DNA of 64,000 nucleotides from assembly GCA_016708765.1 (NCBI GenBank), contig JADJFD010000006.1, positions 124,001 through 188,000 on the forward strand. The letters are read 5' to 3'. The notes beneath the pieces were generated by a model, which saw nothing but the letters and a program-made list of their open reading frames with translations, made no database searches and was not told the origin of the DNA. The stretch's first letter is position 1. Each line of letters opens with the position of its first letter. The DNA comes from Chitinophagaceae bacterium (GTDB lineage: Bacteria; Bacteroidota; Bacteroidia; Chitinophagales; Chitinophagaceae). The position numbers were made by a program, and so were the translations under genes. Shown in pieces: positions 33,372 through 41,638 of this stretch.

Positions 33372-33402
33372 AGGATTCTGTGAAAGCGGAATCCTTTTTT
33401 TG
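33372..33402 (+). terminator. Rho-independent terminator after lolA
   Basis: AGGATTC pairs with GAATCCT over a 10-base loop, then TTTTTT. Ends just before the first MITE-like element. Confidence 0.75.
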
Positions 33403-33407
33403 TTTAT

Positions 33408-33550
33408 TTCCCAGTAATATCTCCCGAAGGGGACGTTGCGTTTCGGTTTATAACTTTATGATTAATAAACTAAAATTAAATAAAAAGAAAATGGCTGTTA
33501 ATTTTAATGAGGTCATACGAAACGTCCGCAAAGCGAGACATTGCTGGGAA
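33408..33550 (+). repeat. 143-bp MITE-like element, copy 1
   Basis: Bounded by TTCCCAGTAATATCTC and GAGACATTGCTGGGAA, an almost perfect 16-bp terminal inverted repeat; pairing continues less well to GGACGTT/AACGTCC. Each end also holds a small hairpin (TCCCGAAGGGGA; CGCAAAGCG). The right half contains an ATG with the frame MAVNFNEVI-RNVRKARHCWEE that runs out of the element to 33601. About ten differences from copy 2 and identical length. No transposase. Confidence 0.8.
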
Positions 33551-33663
33551 GAAATAGTTATTCGACTGACTGAACTGAAGCTGGAATTTGCAAATAGTTG
33601 ATTTTGCAATGTCAAGCACAACTTTCATAAGATCCAATGTTAGCGATAGTTTTTATTGTTTCT

Positions 33664-34506
33664 TTATTCCATCTTGCCAAGCCATTTCTCAACATCCATT
33701 ACTTCAAAATATGGATTACTCTCAAATAAGTGTCGTATAATTGGGATATGGTCATTCCCAATAAGTAAGAAAATTGCTTTTTCGCTATAGTCTAGTTGGT
33801 TAATCATTTTTGAATAGGTATAAATATTTCGTCTGTACCAATCAGCTGTCAATTTCGTTCCCAAAAGATAATTTTTTTTGTAATCGTAAACGTCTGTATG
33901 ACCTATTTGCGGAAAGACGTTTACATAATGAGCATGGGCGGTCGATTGTACTTCTTTGCTGTTTAGCCATTTAATAAAATCCAAAAGCGTCATAGATTGC
34001 ATCAGGGAATCCCTGTTTAGGGTATTTGTTTTTGGTTTAGTAACTCCTTTTGCATCATATTCAAGGATATTCATTTGGTTATGCTCTTTTGCATATTCTT
34101 CTATTTCAGCATATAGGCTACCGTAATTTCCGGGATGGTCGCACTGATATAATTTTTTATGTCCAAGTCGCTTTGCAGTTTTAAATGCTACCTGCCATAT
34201 TTCATTTGGGTTATTAGTTTCCTTTTCTCTGTTGAAATAAGCTGTATATAAGCTGTCCATTTTGTTTTCCTTTTCAAAATCCGGCATTCTTTCAATAAAT
34301 ATTTTGTTAGGGTTCAATCCTACTATAATATCGTTTAGTTCATTAATACTTTTTGGTGCTTTTCGTCCATTACTTGGTACGAAGAATCAGTCTGTGAGAA
34401 ATGAAATGTACCCAATAAGTAAACTTTGATTTTATTTTCGCTTACCTGTGAAAAAAACTTGTCCAATAATAAAAGTAAAGCAAAAGAGAAGAAGATGTTT
34501 TTTCAT
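33664..34506 (-). CDS. DUF5694-like secreted protein, two frameshifts
   Basis: The readable frame (33664-34317) encodes 217 residues beginning NPNKIFIERMPDF. Removing one T from the coding-strand T7 (34451-34457) and adding one A at 34350-34354 extends it to an ATG at 34506: MKKHLLLFCFTFIIGQVFSQ, VYLLGTFHFSQ and KSINELNDIIVGL. The total is then 280 residues with a signal peptide and the LLGTFHF opening that I associate with DUF5694. A conserved GNDHIPIIRHLF is near the end. Function unknown; fold perhaps related to TraB-like heme-binding enzymes. MITE copy 2 sits directly upstream of its start. Confidence 0.7.
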
Positions 34507-34537
34507 ATTATAGTCGTTGTTTTAAAATTATCGCTAT

Positions 34538-34680
34538 TTCCCAGCAATGTCTCCCGAAGGGGACGTTGCGTTTCGCTTTATAATTTTATGATTAATAAAC
34601 TAAGATTAAATATAAAGAAAATGGCTGTTAATTTTAATGGGGTCATTCAGAACGTCCGCAAAGCGAGACATTGCTGGGAA
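34538..34680 (+). repeat. 143-bp MITE-like element, copy 2
   Basis: Perfect 16-bp terminal inverted repeats TTCCCAGCAATGTCTC / GAGACATTGCTGGGAA, same length and orientation as copy 1, about 93 percent alike by eye. Its internal frame reads MAVNFNGVI-QNVRKARHCWED then stops. It lies 31 bases upstream of the DUF5694-like start and could supply promoter or folding signals. Confidence 0.8.
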
Positions 34681-34725
34681 GATTCGTAAAGTCGCCATAC
34701 CGCCAAATTTCATGTTGGCCGCCAT

Positions 34726-35226
34726 TTATTGCGAATGAAGGGTAGACACTATTGTTATCATTGAGTCTAAGCCAGATTTTGTAGGAGCTTGTGCTGTAAA
34801 TGATAATTTACCTTTTTGTGCTGCTGCGTAATAATATCCTTTATATCCACCGTCAGTCATTTTTCTGATTTTCCACTGGACAGTTTTATTAAGCATTGTT
34901 GAGGAAACGGTTTCTACATACTCATCATTGTCATCATCTTCGTTTCCTCCAATTGGTCTGCCAGGCTCAATTTCAATAAATCCATTCCTGCCATAAAGCT
35001 GTTTAGCGGTATCTTTTAAATATATACCAAAACCATGTTGACCTTCTTTTCCTCGAGCTTCATCAATTAACATGTCGTTTGGGATGCGAATACTGTATTC
35101 CGTGCTGCCCAATTGTTGTTTTTTTAAGTTAGTGAATTCAGCTTGCTTAATAACTCTTCGGGTTGTAATTGTACAACACAAGCCCGTCGTGATTATTATG
35201 AAGAGTATGAGGAATTTCTGTATCAT
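34726..35226 (-). CDS. Hypothetical lipoprotein
   Basis: 166 residues from the Met at 35226 (MIQKFLILFIIITTGLCC). A type-II-like signal ends at a Cys pair near residue 17. The mature part contains SIRIPNDMLIDEARGKEGQHGFGIY, an Asp-rich stretch GGNEDDDNDEYVET and a terminal TKSGLDSMITIVSTLHSQ. It resembles envelope proteins with a PsbP-like or DUF-type sandwich but I cannot name one. Its neighbours on the same strand are too far for a clear operon. Confidence 0.55.
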   Translation of the reverse strand: MIQKFLILFIIITTGLCCTITTRRVIKQAEFTNLKKQQLGSTEYSIRIPNDMLIDEARGKEGQHGFGIYLKDTAKQLYGRNGFIEIEPGRPIGGNEDDDNDEYVETVSSTMLNKTVQWKIRKMTDGGYKGYYYAAAQKGKLSFTAQAPTKSGLDSMITIVSTLHSQ

Positions 35227-35377
35227 GGGAAATGTCAAAAAATTAGGCAACTGTTAAATGGCAGTCAACACATAAATATACGCCACTCTTTGCACAGAAA
35301 ATTTTGCTTTCAAATATAAAATTGTGCAAATGACAATGCTTAGATATTGAAGTTATAAATGAGTGTTAGCTTTCAAA

Positions 35378-36199
35378 TTAAATTACTGCCTTCCTCAACT
35401 TCACCAATTGCGTCAATAACTCTTCCAATAAATCTAATTGCAACATATTGGCGCCATCACTTTTAGCAACAGCAGGATTTGGATGTGTTTCAATAAATAA
35501 TCCATCTGCACCAGCTGCAATGGCAGCTTTTGCAATTGTTCCAATTAGTTGTGGATTACCGCCCGTTACACCAGATGTTTGATTGGGTTGTTGCAATGAA
35601 TGTGTTACATCCATTATTACAGGAACATTATGTGCTTTCATTGCAGGTATATTTCTATAATCAACTACCAGATCCTGATAACCAAATGTGGTTCCTCTTT
35701 CTGTCAGCATTACTTTGTTATTGCCTGCATTCTTAATTTTATCTACAGCAAAACCCATGGCTTCGCCACTTACAAATTGCCCTTTTTTTACGTTAACAAT
35801 CTTTCCTGTTTCAGCAGCGGCAATTAATAACTCGGTTTGGCGGCATAAGAAAGCAGGAATTTGTAAAACATCAGCATATCCAGCAGCTAATCTTGCTTCT
35901 TCTACAGAATGAATATCTGTTACCACAGGCAAGGAAAAAGTGCTGCCAACATTTTTCAACATTTTTAATGCAATCTCATCACCAATGCCGGTAAAAGAAC
36001 TTCCGCTGGTGCGGTTTCCTTTTTTATACGATGCTTTGAAAATGTATGGGATCTCCAGTTTTTTACAAATGCCGGAAACTTTTTCAGCCACTTCATTTAC
36101 GAGGTCCCTACCTTCTACCACACAAGGCCCAGCCATCAGAAAGAAATTATCCGGGTTGTATTTTTGATTTTCAAATAGATCGGTAAGAAATTTTTCCAT
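35378..36199 (-). CDS. kdsA: 3-deoxy-8-phosphooctulonate synthase (KDO8P synthase)
   Basis: 273 residues from the ATG at 36199. Condenses PEP and arabinose-5-phosphate for the lipopolysaccharide core. LMAGPCVVEGRD, IFKASYKKGNRTSGSSF, LPVVTDIH, LQIPAFLCRQTELL, LTERGTTFGYQDLVVD, DVTHSLQQPNQTSG and LFIETHPNP are the family blocks. Presence of NK-like Asn versus Cys at the metal position: the GPCV motif keeps a Cys, which fits a metal-dependent class. Divergent from tdh. Confidence 0.93.
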   Translation of the reverse strand: MEKFLTDLFENQKYNPDNFFLMAGPCVVEGRDLVNEVAEKVSGICKKLEIPYIFKASYKKGNRTSGSSFTGIGDEIALKMLKNVGSTFSLPVVTDIHSVEEARLAAGYADVLQIPAFLCRQTELLIAAAETGKIVNVKKGQFVSGEAMGFAVDKIKNAGNNKVMLTERGTTFGYQDLVVDYRNIPAMKAHNVPVIMDVTHSLQQPNQTSGVTGGNPQLIGTIAKAAIAAGADGLFIETHPNPAVAKSDGANMLQLDLLEELLTQLVKLRKAVI

Positions 36200-36203
36200 G
36201 TAG

Positions 36204-36211
36204 CAAAGATA
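36204..36211 (-). promoter_or_regulatory. Candidate -7 promoter element for kdsA
   Basis: TATCTTTG on the minus strand ends four bases before the kdsA ATG, again implying an almost leaderless message. Confidence 0.4.
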
Positions 36212-36215
36212 AGAG

Positions 36216-36335
36216 AGAAGAAACAAGGCACAAGGAGCAAGAAAACAAGGAACAATTAATACACTTTGATATTCCAGTTTTGCCCAAAGTTTACTGCTGC
36301 CTCTTGTACCTTGTGCCTTGTTTCTTGTGCCTTGA
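36216..36335. repeat. Inverted CAAGGCACAAGG-type repeats between kdsA and tdh
   Basis: GAAACAAGGCACAAGGAGCA near 36219 and CTTGTACCTTGTGCCTTGTT near 36304 are imperfect inverted copies with about 50 unrelated bases between. Transcribed, they would fold into a long imperfect hairpin. No gene in the gap. Confidence 0.55.
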
Positions 36336-36365
36336 TATCAGTATCTTGTGCCTTTAATTCAAGTT

Positions 36366-37307
36366 ATGATAAAAGATAAAATACTCGTCATCGGTGCATC
36401 AGGTCAAATAGGAGTAGAGCTAACGCTGGCTTTAAGAAAAATATATGGCAATGCCAATGTGGTTGCTTCCGATTTACGGGAGCAAAATCCATTATTGGAA
36501 GGAACAGGTCCTTATGTTTCATTGGATGTAATGAATAAGGAAATGCTACATGTGCAGGTAATCCGACAAAATATTACACAGATATATTTACTGGCTGCTA
36601 TACTTTCTGCCACTGGCGAAAAAAACCCGGGTCTTGCCTGGAACTTGAATATGCAGGGTTTGTTGAACGTTTTGGATATTGCCAGAGAAGAACAAATTCA
36701 TAAAGTGTACTGGCCATCTTCAATAGCAGTATTCGGCCCAACATCTCCAAAGCAAAATTGTCCGCAACAAACAATTATAGAACCTGCAACGGTATATGGC
36801 ATTAGCAAATATGCCGGAGAATTCTGGTGCAATTATTATCATCATCGGTTTGGAGTAGATGTAAGAAGTTTGCGATATCCCGGTTTGATTTCTTACAAAT
36901 CTGCACCCGGTGGCGGAACTACTGACTATGCTGTTGAAATTTATCTGGAAGCACTGGAAGAAAAAAAATACGAATGCTTTTTAAAAGAGGATACTTATTT
37001 ACCAATGATGTATATGCCTGATGCTATTAAAGCAACTATTGAATTGATGGAAGCTCCTGCGGAAAAAATTTCTATCCGTACCTCTTATAATGTAGCAGGC
37101 ATGAGTTTTTCTCCGAAAGAAATTGCAGCAGAAATAAAAAAACACATCCCTGATTTTTCTATTTCGTATAAACCAGATTACCGTCAGGAAATTGCAAATG
37201 GATGGCCGCAAAGTATTGATGATACTGTAGCAAGAAAAGATTGGGGCTGGAAAGAAGAATATGATTTAGCCTCAATGACAAAAGATATGCTCGACAACCT
37301 TAAATAA
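36366..37307 (+). CDS. tdh: NAD-dependent L-threonine 3-dehydrogenase (short-chain type)
   Basis: 313 residues from the ATG at 36366. Extended SDR with ILVIGASGQIGVELT at the start, the catalytic Tyr/Lys in ATVYGISKYAGEFWC, and the threonine dehydrogenase signature VRSLRYPGLISYKSAPGGGT then DYAVEIY. It oxidises threonine to 2-amino-3-ketobutyrate, normally passed to a CoA ligase (Kbl), which is not adjacent. A generic nucleotide-sugar epimerase is the alternative, made unlikely by the PGGGTTDYA block. Confidence 0.88.
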   Translation: MIKDKILVIGASGQIGVELTLALRKIYGNANVVASDLREQNPLLEGTGPYVSLDVMNKEMLHVQVIRQNITQIYLLAAILSATGEKNPGLAWNLNMQGLLNVLDIAREEQIHKVYWPSSIAVFGPTSPKQNCPQQTIIEPATVYGISKYAGEFWCNYYHHRFGVDVRSLRYPGLISYKSAPGGGTTDYAVEIYLEALEEKKYECFLKEDTYLPMMYMPDAIKATIELMEAPAEKISIRTSYNVAGMSFSPKEIAAEIKKHIPDFSISYKPDYRQEIANGWPQSIDDTVARKDWGWKEEYDLASMTKDMLDNLK

Positions 37308-37310
37308 AGA

Positions 37311-37961
37311 TTAATCAACCATATTATTTTTTACAGCAAACATTACCAGTCCGGCAGTATTGCGAACGCCAACTTTTTCAATCAGTCGCTGGCGAATACC
37401 TTCTACAGAACGAGGACTTAGAAATATTTCTTTAGCAATTTCAGCAGCCGTTTTTTCTTCGCAGATAAGTTTCAAGACTTCCATCTCTCTCTCTGTTAGT
37501 TCCACATTCTGGTTGAAGGAAGGTTTCAAATTATTTTTCAGTACCAATTTCTTCAGCAAGGCTTTATTTACTACATCATTAAAATAATATCCATTTTCAT
37601 GCACTGAGTAGATGGACTTTCTTATTTCATCCGGCTCTGTATTTTTCAACAAATAACCATTGGCTCCGTTTTCCATGAGGTGAATGATAAACTTATCATC
37701 ATCATACATGGTTACAACCAATACTTTTATTGAAGGATATTTTTTGCGTACTTCTTTGGTAGCTTCCATGCCATCCATAATGGGCATTTTCAAATCCATG
37801 ATAATAACATCTGGAGTAATTGTTTCCAGCCCTTTCATCAAATCTTCACCGTTGTCAGCTTCAAATATGACTTCCAGATTATCGTCTGGAGATAAGCCTA
37901 CTTTTAAACCGTCCCGATAAATTTTATAATCGTCTGCAATTGCTATTTTTATTGTACTCAT
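37311..37961 (-). CDS. NarL/FixJ-type response regulator
   Basis: 216 residues. Receiver domain 1-120 with phospho-acceptor Asp in PDVIIMDLKMPIMDG (about residue 54), Lys in YLLKNTEPD; LuxR-type HTH at about 150-210 (LTEREMEVLKLICEEKTAAE, LSPRSVEGIRQRL). Overlaps the stop of the upstream kinase gene by one base and ends a five-gene minus-strand operon. Likely DNA target: the three direct repeats at 40733-40925 upstream of the operon (inference). Confidence 0.92.
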   Translation of the reverse strand: MSTIKIAIADDYKIYRDGLKVGLSPDDNLEVIFEADNGEDLMKGLETITPDVIIMDLKMPIMDGMEATKEVRKKYPSIKVLVVTMYDDDKFIIHLMENGANGYLLKNTEPDEIRKSIYSVHENGYYFNDVVNKALLKKLVLKNNLKPSFNQNVELTEREMEVLKLICEEKTAAEIAKEIFLSPRSVEGIRQRLIEKVGVRNTAGLVMFAVKNNMVD

Positions 37962-38758
37962 TATTGATTTGATTTAACCGGTACATGAATATTGATTCGA
38001 TAACCCTCATCGCCACCGGTGAAATAAATGGAACCTTTCAGCAATATAATCCTGTTCTGAATATTTTTCAAACCTAATCCTTCTTTTTGGTAGCGAAGTT
38101 CTTCAAACTGTACTTGGGTAAGGCCATCTCCATTATGGAAAATAACAAGATCAAGTTCGTTGCCCGTTAGCACCGAGCTGATCAGGAATTCTGTAGCATT
38201 AGCATATTTCAATGTATTGTTGATCAGTTCCTGTACCATACGGTACATACTGATATCGTTTTCGGAATTTTCTGTAGCATAATTATCATCCAGATTGGTA
38301 CTGGCATTAAGAATAGATCCTTCTGTTACTTTTCTTACAAAATGACGGATAGCTTCATTCAGACCAAACTCTTTCAGGATATTGGAATGAAGGTTATGGG
38401 AAATGCCCCTTACTTTTTGTATTACATCATTCAATAATTCTCTCCCTTTTTCATGGAGCTTTTGGTCTCTATCATCCAGCACATCGGCTTTTATGCCTAG
38501 TAAATGTAGTTTGGCGGAGGAGAGAATGGCGCCTACTTCATCATGTAAGGTTTCAGCAATACGATGCCGTTCCTGTTCTTCGCTTCGTACCGCAGCTTCA
38601 ATTAATTGATTTTGCTGTTGTTCACGAAGCTTTTCCATTGCTGTCCGATGCTGATTCTTTTTTCGCTGGTTAATGATAACTGCAAATAGAATACTGATCA
38701 CCATCAGTAACATTACCGCAATGCCAATTATAACCAGGTATTTAATATCACTTGTCAT
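37961..38758 (-). CDS. HisKA_3 sensor histidine kinase with single TM helix
   Basis: 265 residues from the Met at 38758 (MTSDIKYLVIIGIAVMLLMV). One N-terminal TM helix (about 6-30), short coiled coil, the phospho-His in RHRIAETLHDEVGAILSSAK (about residue 75), then HATPase blocks NNTLKYANATEF, IFHNGDGL and EGLGLKNIQNR. It has no sensor domain of its own, so the signal probably arrives through the multi-TM protein encoded just upstream, whose last codons overlap it by 11 bases. Confidence 0.9.
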   Translation of the reverse strand: MTSDIKYLVIIGIAVMLLMVISILFAVIINQRKKNQHRTAMEKLREQQQNQLIEAAVRSEEQERHRIAETLHDEVGAILSSAKLHLLGIKADVLDDRDQKLHEKGRELLNDVIQKVRGISHNLHSNILKEFGLNEAIRHFVRKVTEGSILNASTNLDDNYATENSENDISMYRMVQELINNTLKYANATEFLISSVLTGNELDLVIFHNGDGLTQVQFEELRYQKEGLGLKNIQNRIILLKGSIYFTGGDEGYRINIHVPVKSNQ

Positions 38759-39419
38759 TTTTCTGATTGAATTGTATGGCAATAAAAATGCATAAAATAA
38801 TATGTACTGCATTATGGACGTCCCACATATCTACCGCAAAAGTTTTGGCAGAGTCAGTTAAATATTCATAAAAAAGAAATATGAAAAAGTTTACAGCAAC
38901 ATAAATACTTAGTCCGATTACTACCCAGAAACCCTTTTGTTTTGGAAGTGATATAGAATTAGATTCTATTAATTGGAAAATGAAATATTGGATACAGTAA
39001 AAGAGTAATAAGGCAGCTTCAGTTGCCAATATCCTACTACTGATTGCGACAGAAAAAAACTGTTCGTAGAAAATAAAATTGATGATCATGAATAAGAGAA
39101 ATCCAAAAGGGATTATTTTTTTTATCCTTGGCATAAAGTGCTGGCCTAACAAAATAAAAAACAGACTAAAAGTTATAAGTCGGGTAGCGGATAATAAATT
39201 ATATATGAAAGTGTTGCTTTGTAGTATGGCTGGGAATTCAGGAAGATGTAATTTTAAACGATACCAGATTATCATTTGAGCCAGATTAAGAATCAATGAA
39301 ACCCACACGAAAACTTTTACGGGTTTCAGATAAACCGGAGTTTTCTTTGCTTTGTAAATGTAAAACAGAGGAATTAACAAAGCCCATACTTCTGACCAAT
39401 CATATATTACTCTCAACAT
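38748..39419 (-). CDS. Multi-TM membrane protein, putative sensor subunit of the adjacent kinase
   Basis: 223 residues with about seven TM helices (for example WALLIPLFYIY, VFVWVSLILNLAQMIIWY, LITFSLFFILLG, IIPFGFLLFMIINFIFYEQFF, GFWVVIGLSIYVAVNFFIFLFY, NAVHIILCIFIAIQF). No catalytic motif. The end (QFNQKNDK) overlaps the start of the histidine kinase, a tight coupling that suggests the two proteins work as split halves of one receptor. Not a family that I can name. Confidence 0.75.
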   Translation of the reverse strand: MLRVIYDWSEVWALLIPLFYIYKAKKTPVYLKPVKVFVWVSLILNLAQMIIWYRLKLHLPEFPAILQSNTFIYNLLSATRLITFSLFFILLGQHFMPRIKKIIPFGFLLFMIINFIFYEQFFSVAISSRILATEAALLLFYCIQYFIFQLIESNSISLPKQKGFWVVIGLSIYVAVNFFIFLFYEYLTDSAKTFAVDMWDVHNAVHIILCIFIAIQFNQKNDK

Positions 39420-39422
39420 AGC

Positions 39423-39932
39423 TTAAGATTCTGGTGAAGCTGGTGGACAAGGTTTGGTAGCAACTGAAAGTGTAGTTCCGTTTACTTCCAGTGTTACATT
39501 ATATTCTAAATGCGGATTTTTAAAGATACTGGTTTCAAATAGCAGTGTAGCTTTATCCAGACTCTTCTGGTCCTTTACTAATTTGCAAGCCAACTTCTCA
39601 AATCTATTCCATTGCCTATTTTTATTTTTTTTCTTTTTAAGTTTGAATGATACCACCACTTCATTATTTGCAAATGCAACAGGAGGGATAAAAGGAATAG
39701 GCGTTGCAGTTCCAACATCAACCCCTTTAACAGGTTTTGAAGATACTTCCCACTTCCCTTTGTAATTCCAGGATGCATATGCAACAATTCCAAATGTTGC
39801 ATTTCCATTTGCAAGAGATCGTAACTCTGCTTGAAAAAACACTTTCTTCTTTGGATTACCTGTAGTAGGAAACTGATCTGTAATTTCCTTGTAGTTAAAT
39901 TTCTGGGGTGGTAATAAAAGTTGATTTGCCAT
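39423..39932 (-). CDS. Hypothetical protein, Pro/Cys C-terminal tail
   Basis: 169 residues, no signal peptide, strand-rich (VVVSFKLKKKKNKNRQWNRF, YNVTLEVNGTTLSV), ending ATKPCPPASPES. The gene precedes the multi-TM gene with a three-base gap. Its last residues echo the tail of the lipoprotein encoded just upstream (VTKPSPPALPCDTSC), which hints at a shared short motif. Function unknown. Confidence 0.65.
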   Translation of the reverse strand: MANQLLLPPQKFNYKEITDQFPTTGNPKKKVFFQAELRSLANGNATFGIVAYASWNYKGKWEVSSKPVKGVDVGTATPIPFIPPVAFANNEVVVSFKLKKKKNKNRQWNRFEKLACKLVKDQKSLDKATLLFETSIFKNPHLEYNVTLEVNGTTLSVATKPCPPASPES

Positions 39933-39992
39933 TTTAGTTATTTAAAGTCAGAGACTACAAATTGGAGTAATCTCTGACAGTTTATTGAATGA

Positions 39993-40613
39993 TTAATCAT
40001 CACATGAAGTATCACAAGGAAGAGCTGGTGGAGAAGGTTTTGTAACGCCTGCTCCTGCAACTGCAGCACCTAACTTGGTTAAGTCGTCAGCATAAAATAA
40101 AAACATTAAATTTTTGCCAGGATGTTTAGGGTCCTGATCTAAGCCAGCTCTAAAGTACATGTCCTTAAAACTTCCATTCGGTATAGTATCTGGTGTGCCT
40201 CTTGCTAACCCCAAAAAGTTTTTAATATCTCCTCTAGTTATTTCTTGTGGATTACGTTTCAATTTATAAGGGTTTTTAGTTGGGCTAGGAGGTTGTACAA
40301 TCTCTAAAGAGTAGTCATTAGTTAAGGATTTGCCTTTTTCATCTGCCCCATAAACTTCTAAAGCATATTTCTTTTTATATATTTTCCATGTAAAAATCAA
40401 TTGTTTTACTTTATTACCTGTCCCATAATTAAAAATTGCTTCAATATCAGTGGACTTAAATTTCATAACATAAGTTTCATCACTTATTGCATCAGCGCTT
40501 TGTACTTCATCAGGATCTTTTGCTTTTTTATCATCGTTGTTGCATGAATGCATAATTAGTAAACTGAAAAAAGCTATAACACTTAGTAGGTGTTTTCTAA
40601 AAATAGTTATCAT
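39993..40613 (-). CDS. Hypothetical lipoprotein, first gene of the kinase operon
   Basis: 206 residues from the Met at 40613 (MITIFRKHLLSVIAF). The lipobox SLLIMHSCNND gives a lipid-anchored Cys near residue 23. Mature part: YVMKFKSTDIEAIFNYG, FTWKIYKKKYALEVYG, RNPQEITRGDIKNFLGLARG, then AGVTKPSPPALPCDTSCDD. A longer frame to 40682 would bury the signal. It is the likely extracytoplasmic member of the system; the ligand is unknown. Confidence 0.65.
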   Translation of the reverse strand: MITIFRKHLLSVIAFFSLLIMHSCNNDDKKAKDPDEVQSADAISDETYVMKFKSTDIEAIFNYGTGNKVKQLIFTWKIYKKKYALEVYGADEKGKSLTNDYSLEIVQPPSPTKNPYKLKRNPQEITRGDIKNFLGLARGTPDTIPNGSFKDMYFRAGLDQDPKHPGKNLMFLFYADDLTKLGAAVAGAGVTKPSPPALPCDTSCDD

Positions 40614-40732
40614 GTTTGTTAGTTTTTGTGGTGAAATAATAAATGGCTTGTAGCTCTCACCAGGCAGGATTAAATTCTTCACCTAAAGTAAATCCCTCTT
40701 TCCAACTTTCAAAGGCCTGTAACCCATATTGC

Positions 40733-40925
40733 GTAGATACTCTCAAGAATACGTACTTGTACGCATCGTCTCTAATTCCAAACTTCGAAACCATGATGTT
40801 CAGCCTCAAACCCCCGTAGATACTCTTTCAATAAAGTATTAGTACGGATGTTTTGGCAATAGGCATATCCACGCAGCTGTTAATACCTTTTACGAGTAGA
40901 TACTCTCTCTTCCATTTTTACGCAT
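40733..40925 (+). promoter_or_regulatory. Three direct repeats, candidate operators upstream of the kinase operon
   Basis: GTAGATACTCT occurs at 40733, 40816 and 40896, each followed by TACGnAT 27, 27 and 23 bases after its first base. The first unit also holds the perfect palindrome CGTACTTGTACG (40752-40763). The spacing of 83 and 80 bases is close to eight helical turns. The units lie between two divergent genes and look like binding sites for a regulator; the NarL-type regulator of the operon is the obvious candidate. The rest of the 370-base gap shows nothing that I can name. Confidence 0.55.
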
Positions 40926-40983
40926 TTCCTACCTTGTTTTCGGGGTGCTGTTTCATAAAAATTTGGGTATTAAAACAAATTAT

Positions 40984-41352
40984 ATGAGACAATATTTCAA
41001 CATCGCCGCCCTGATACTTGCCTTCGTTATCGCAGGTACAACTAACAGTTTTGCAAAAGCAAATAAAGCTGAAAAAGTAAATAACGTTGAGCAGACTTCA
41101 AAAGCTGTGGCTCATGATGCTACTGCCAAATCTACCCAGTCCCCAACGAGTGCCAAGTCGCATATGCCAATAGAGAAATCTCACTCACATGTACCTGCTT
41201 GGGATGAATTGGCACATATACATCACTTTCACCAAAACAGGTTGAAAAAAATTAAAAGACATTTTAAGAAATCAGTATTCCTGAGCAAGTTGTTATTGTT
41301 CATCTGCCATGCTGCAGTGTTGTATATCAGTTTCCTACACCTGACTCACTAA
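40984..41352 (+). CDS. Hypothetical secreted His-rich protein with C-terminal TM
   Basis: 122 residues from the ATG at 40984. Signal peptide MRQYFNIAALILAFVIAG to about NSFA, a Ser/Thr/Ala/Lys-rich spacer, then a His cluster (SHSHVPAWDELAHIHHFHQ; nine His in about 35 residues), a basic stretch KKIKRHFKK and a hydrophobic helix LLLFICHAAVLYISFLHL. It may bind metal at the membrane surface. Divergent from the kinase operon, with the three direct repeats between them. No family recognised. Confidence 0.6.
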   Translation: MRQYFNIAALILAFVIAGTTNSFAKANKAEKVNNVEQTSKAVAHDATAKSTQSPTSAKSHMPIEKSHSHVPAWDELAHIHHFHQNRLKKIKRHFKKSVFLSKLLLFICHAAVLYISFLHLTH

Positions 41353-41365
41353 AAGAAGAGAGGGT

Positions 41366-41638
41366 TCAATATCGTTCAATCGTAAATGATTTGAAAGATT
41401 GCACCGGAAGTTCTTTGACATCGAGGTTTATTACCTTGGCTTTTGGCGGGCCTTGTTTACACCATTCCGTAAAAAGCGAAAGTTGTTCTTTCGTTCCGGT
41501 GGCAATAATCTTAACCGTTCCGTCAGGTTGATTGCTTACTTCACCGATGATGTCAAGCTCCAAAGCTCTTTCTTTGGTAGATTGACGAAACCAAACGCCT
41601 TGTACTTTCCCTGTAACAATTATGGAGAGAGTTTGCAT
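41366..41638 (-). CDS. acyP: Acylphosphatase
   Basis: 90 residues, full length. The acyl-phosphate cradle VTGKVQGVWFRQSTKERA carries the catalytic Arg; the catalytic Asn is in GEVSNQPDGTVKII. Hydrolyses carboxyl-phosphate bonds in small metabolites in the cytoplasm. Its ATG overlaps the stop of the fRMsr gene by one base, so the pair is co-translated. Confidence 0.93.
   Translation of the reverse strand: MQTLSIIVTGKVQGVWFRQSTKERALELDIIGEVSNQPDGTVKIIATGTKEQLSLFTEWCKQGPPKAKVINLDVKELPVQSFKSFTIERY

Noticed and set aside
33408..34680. Complete insertion sequence around the 143-bp elements
   Set aside because: No transposase-like frame exists between or beside the copies; the enclosed gene is a DUF5694-like protein.
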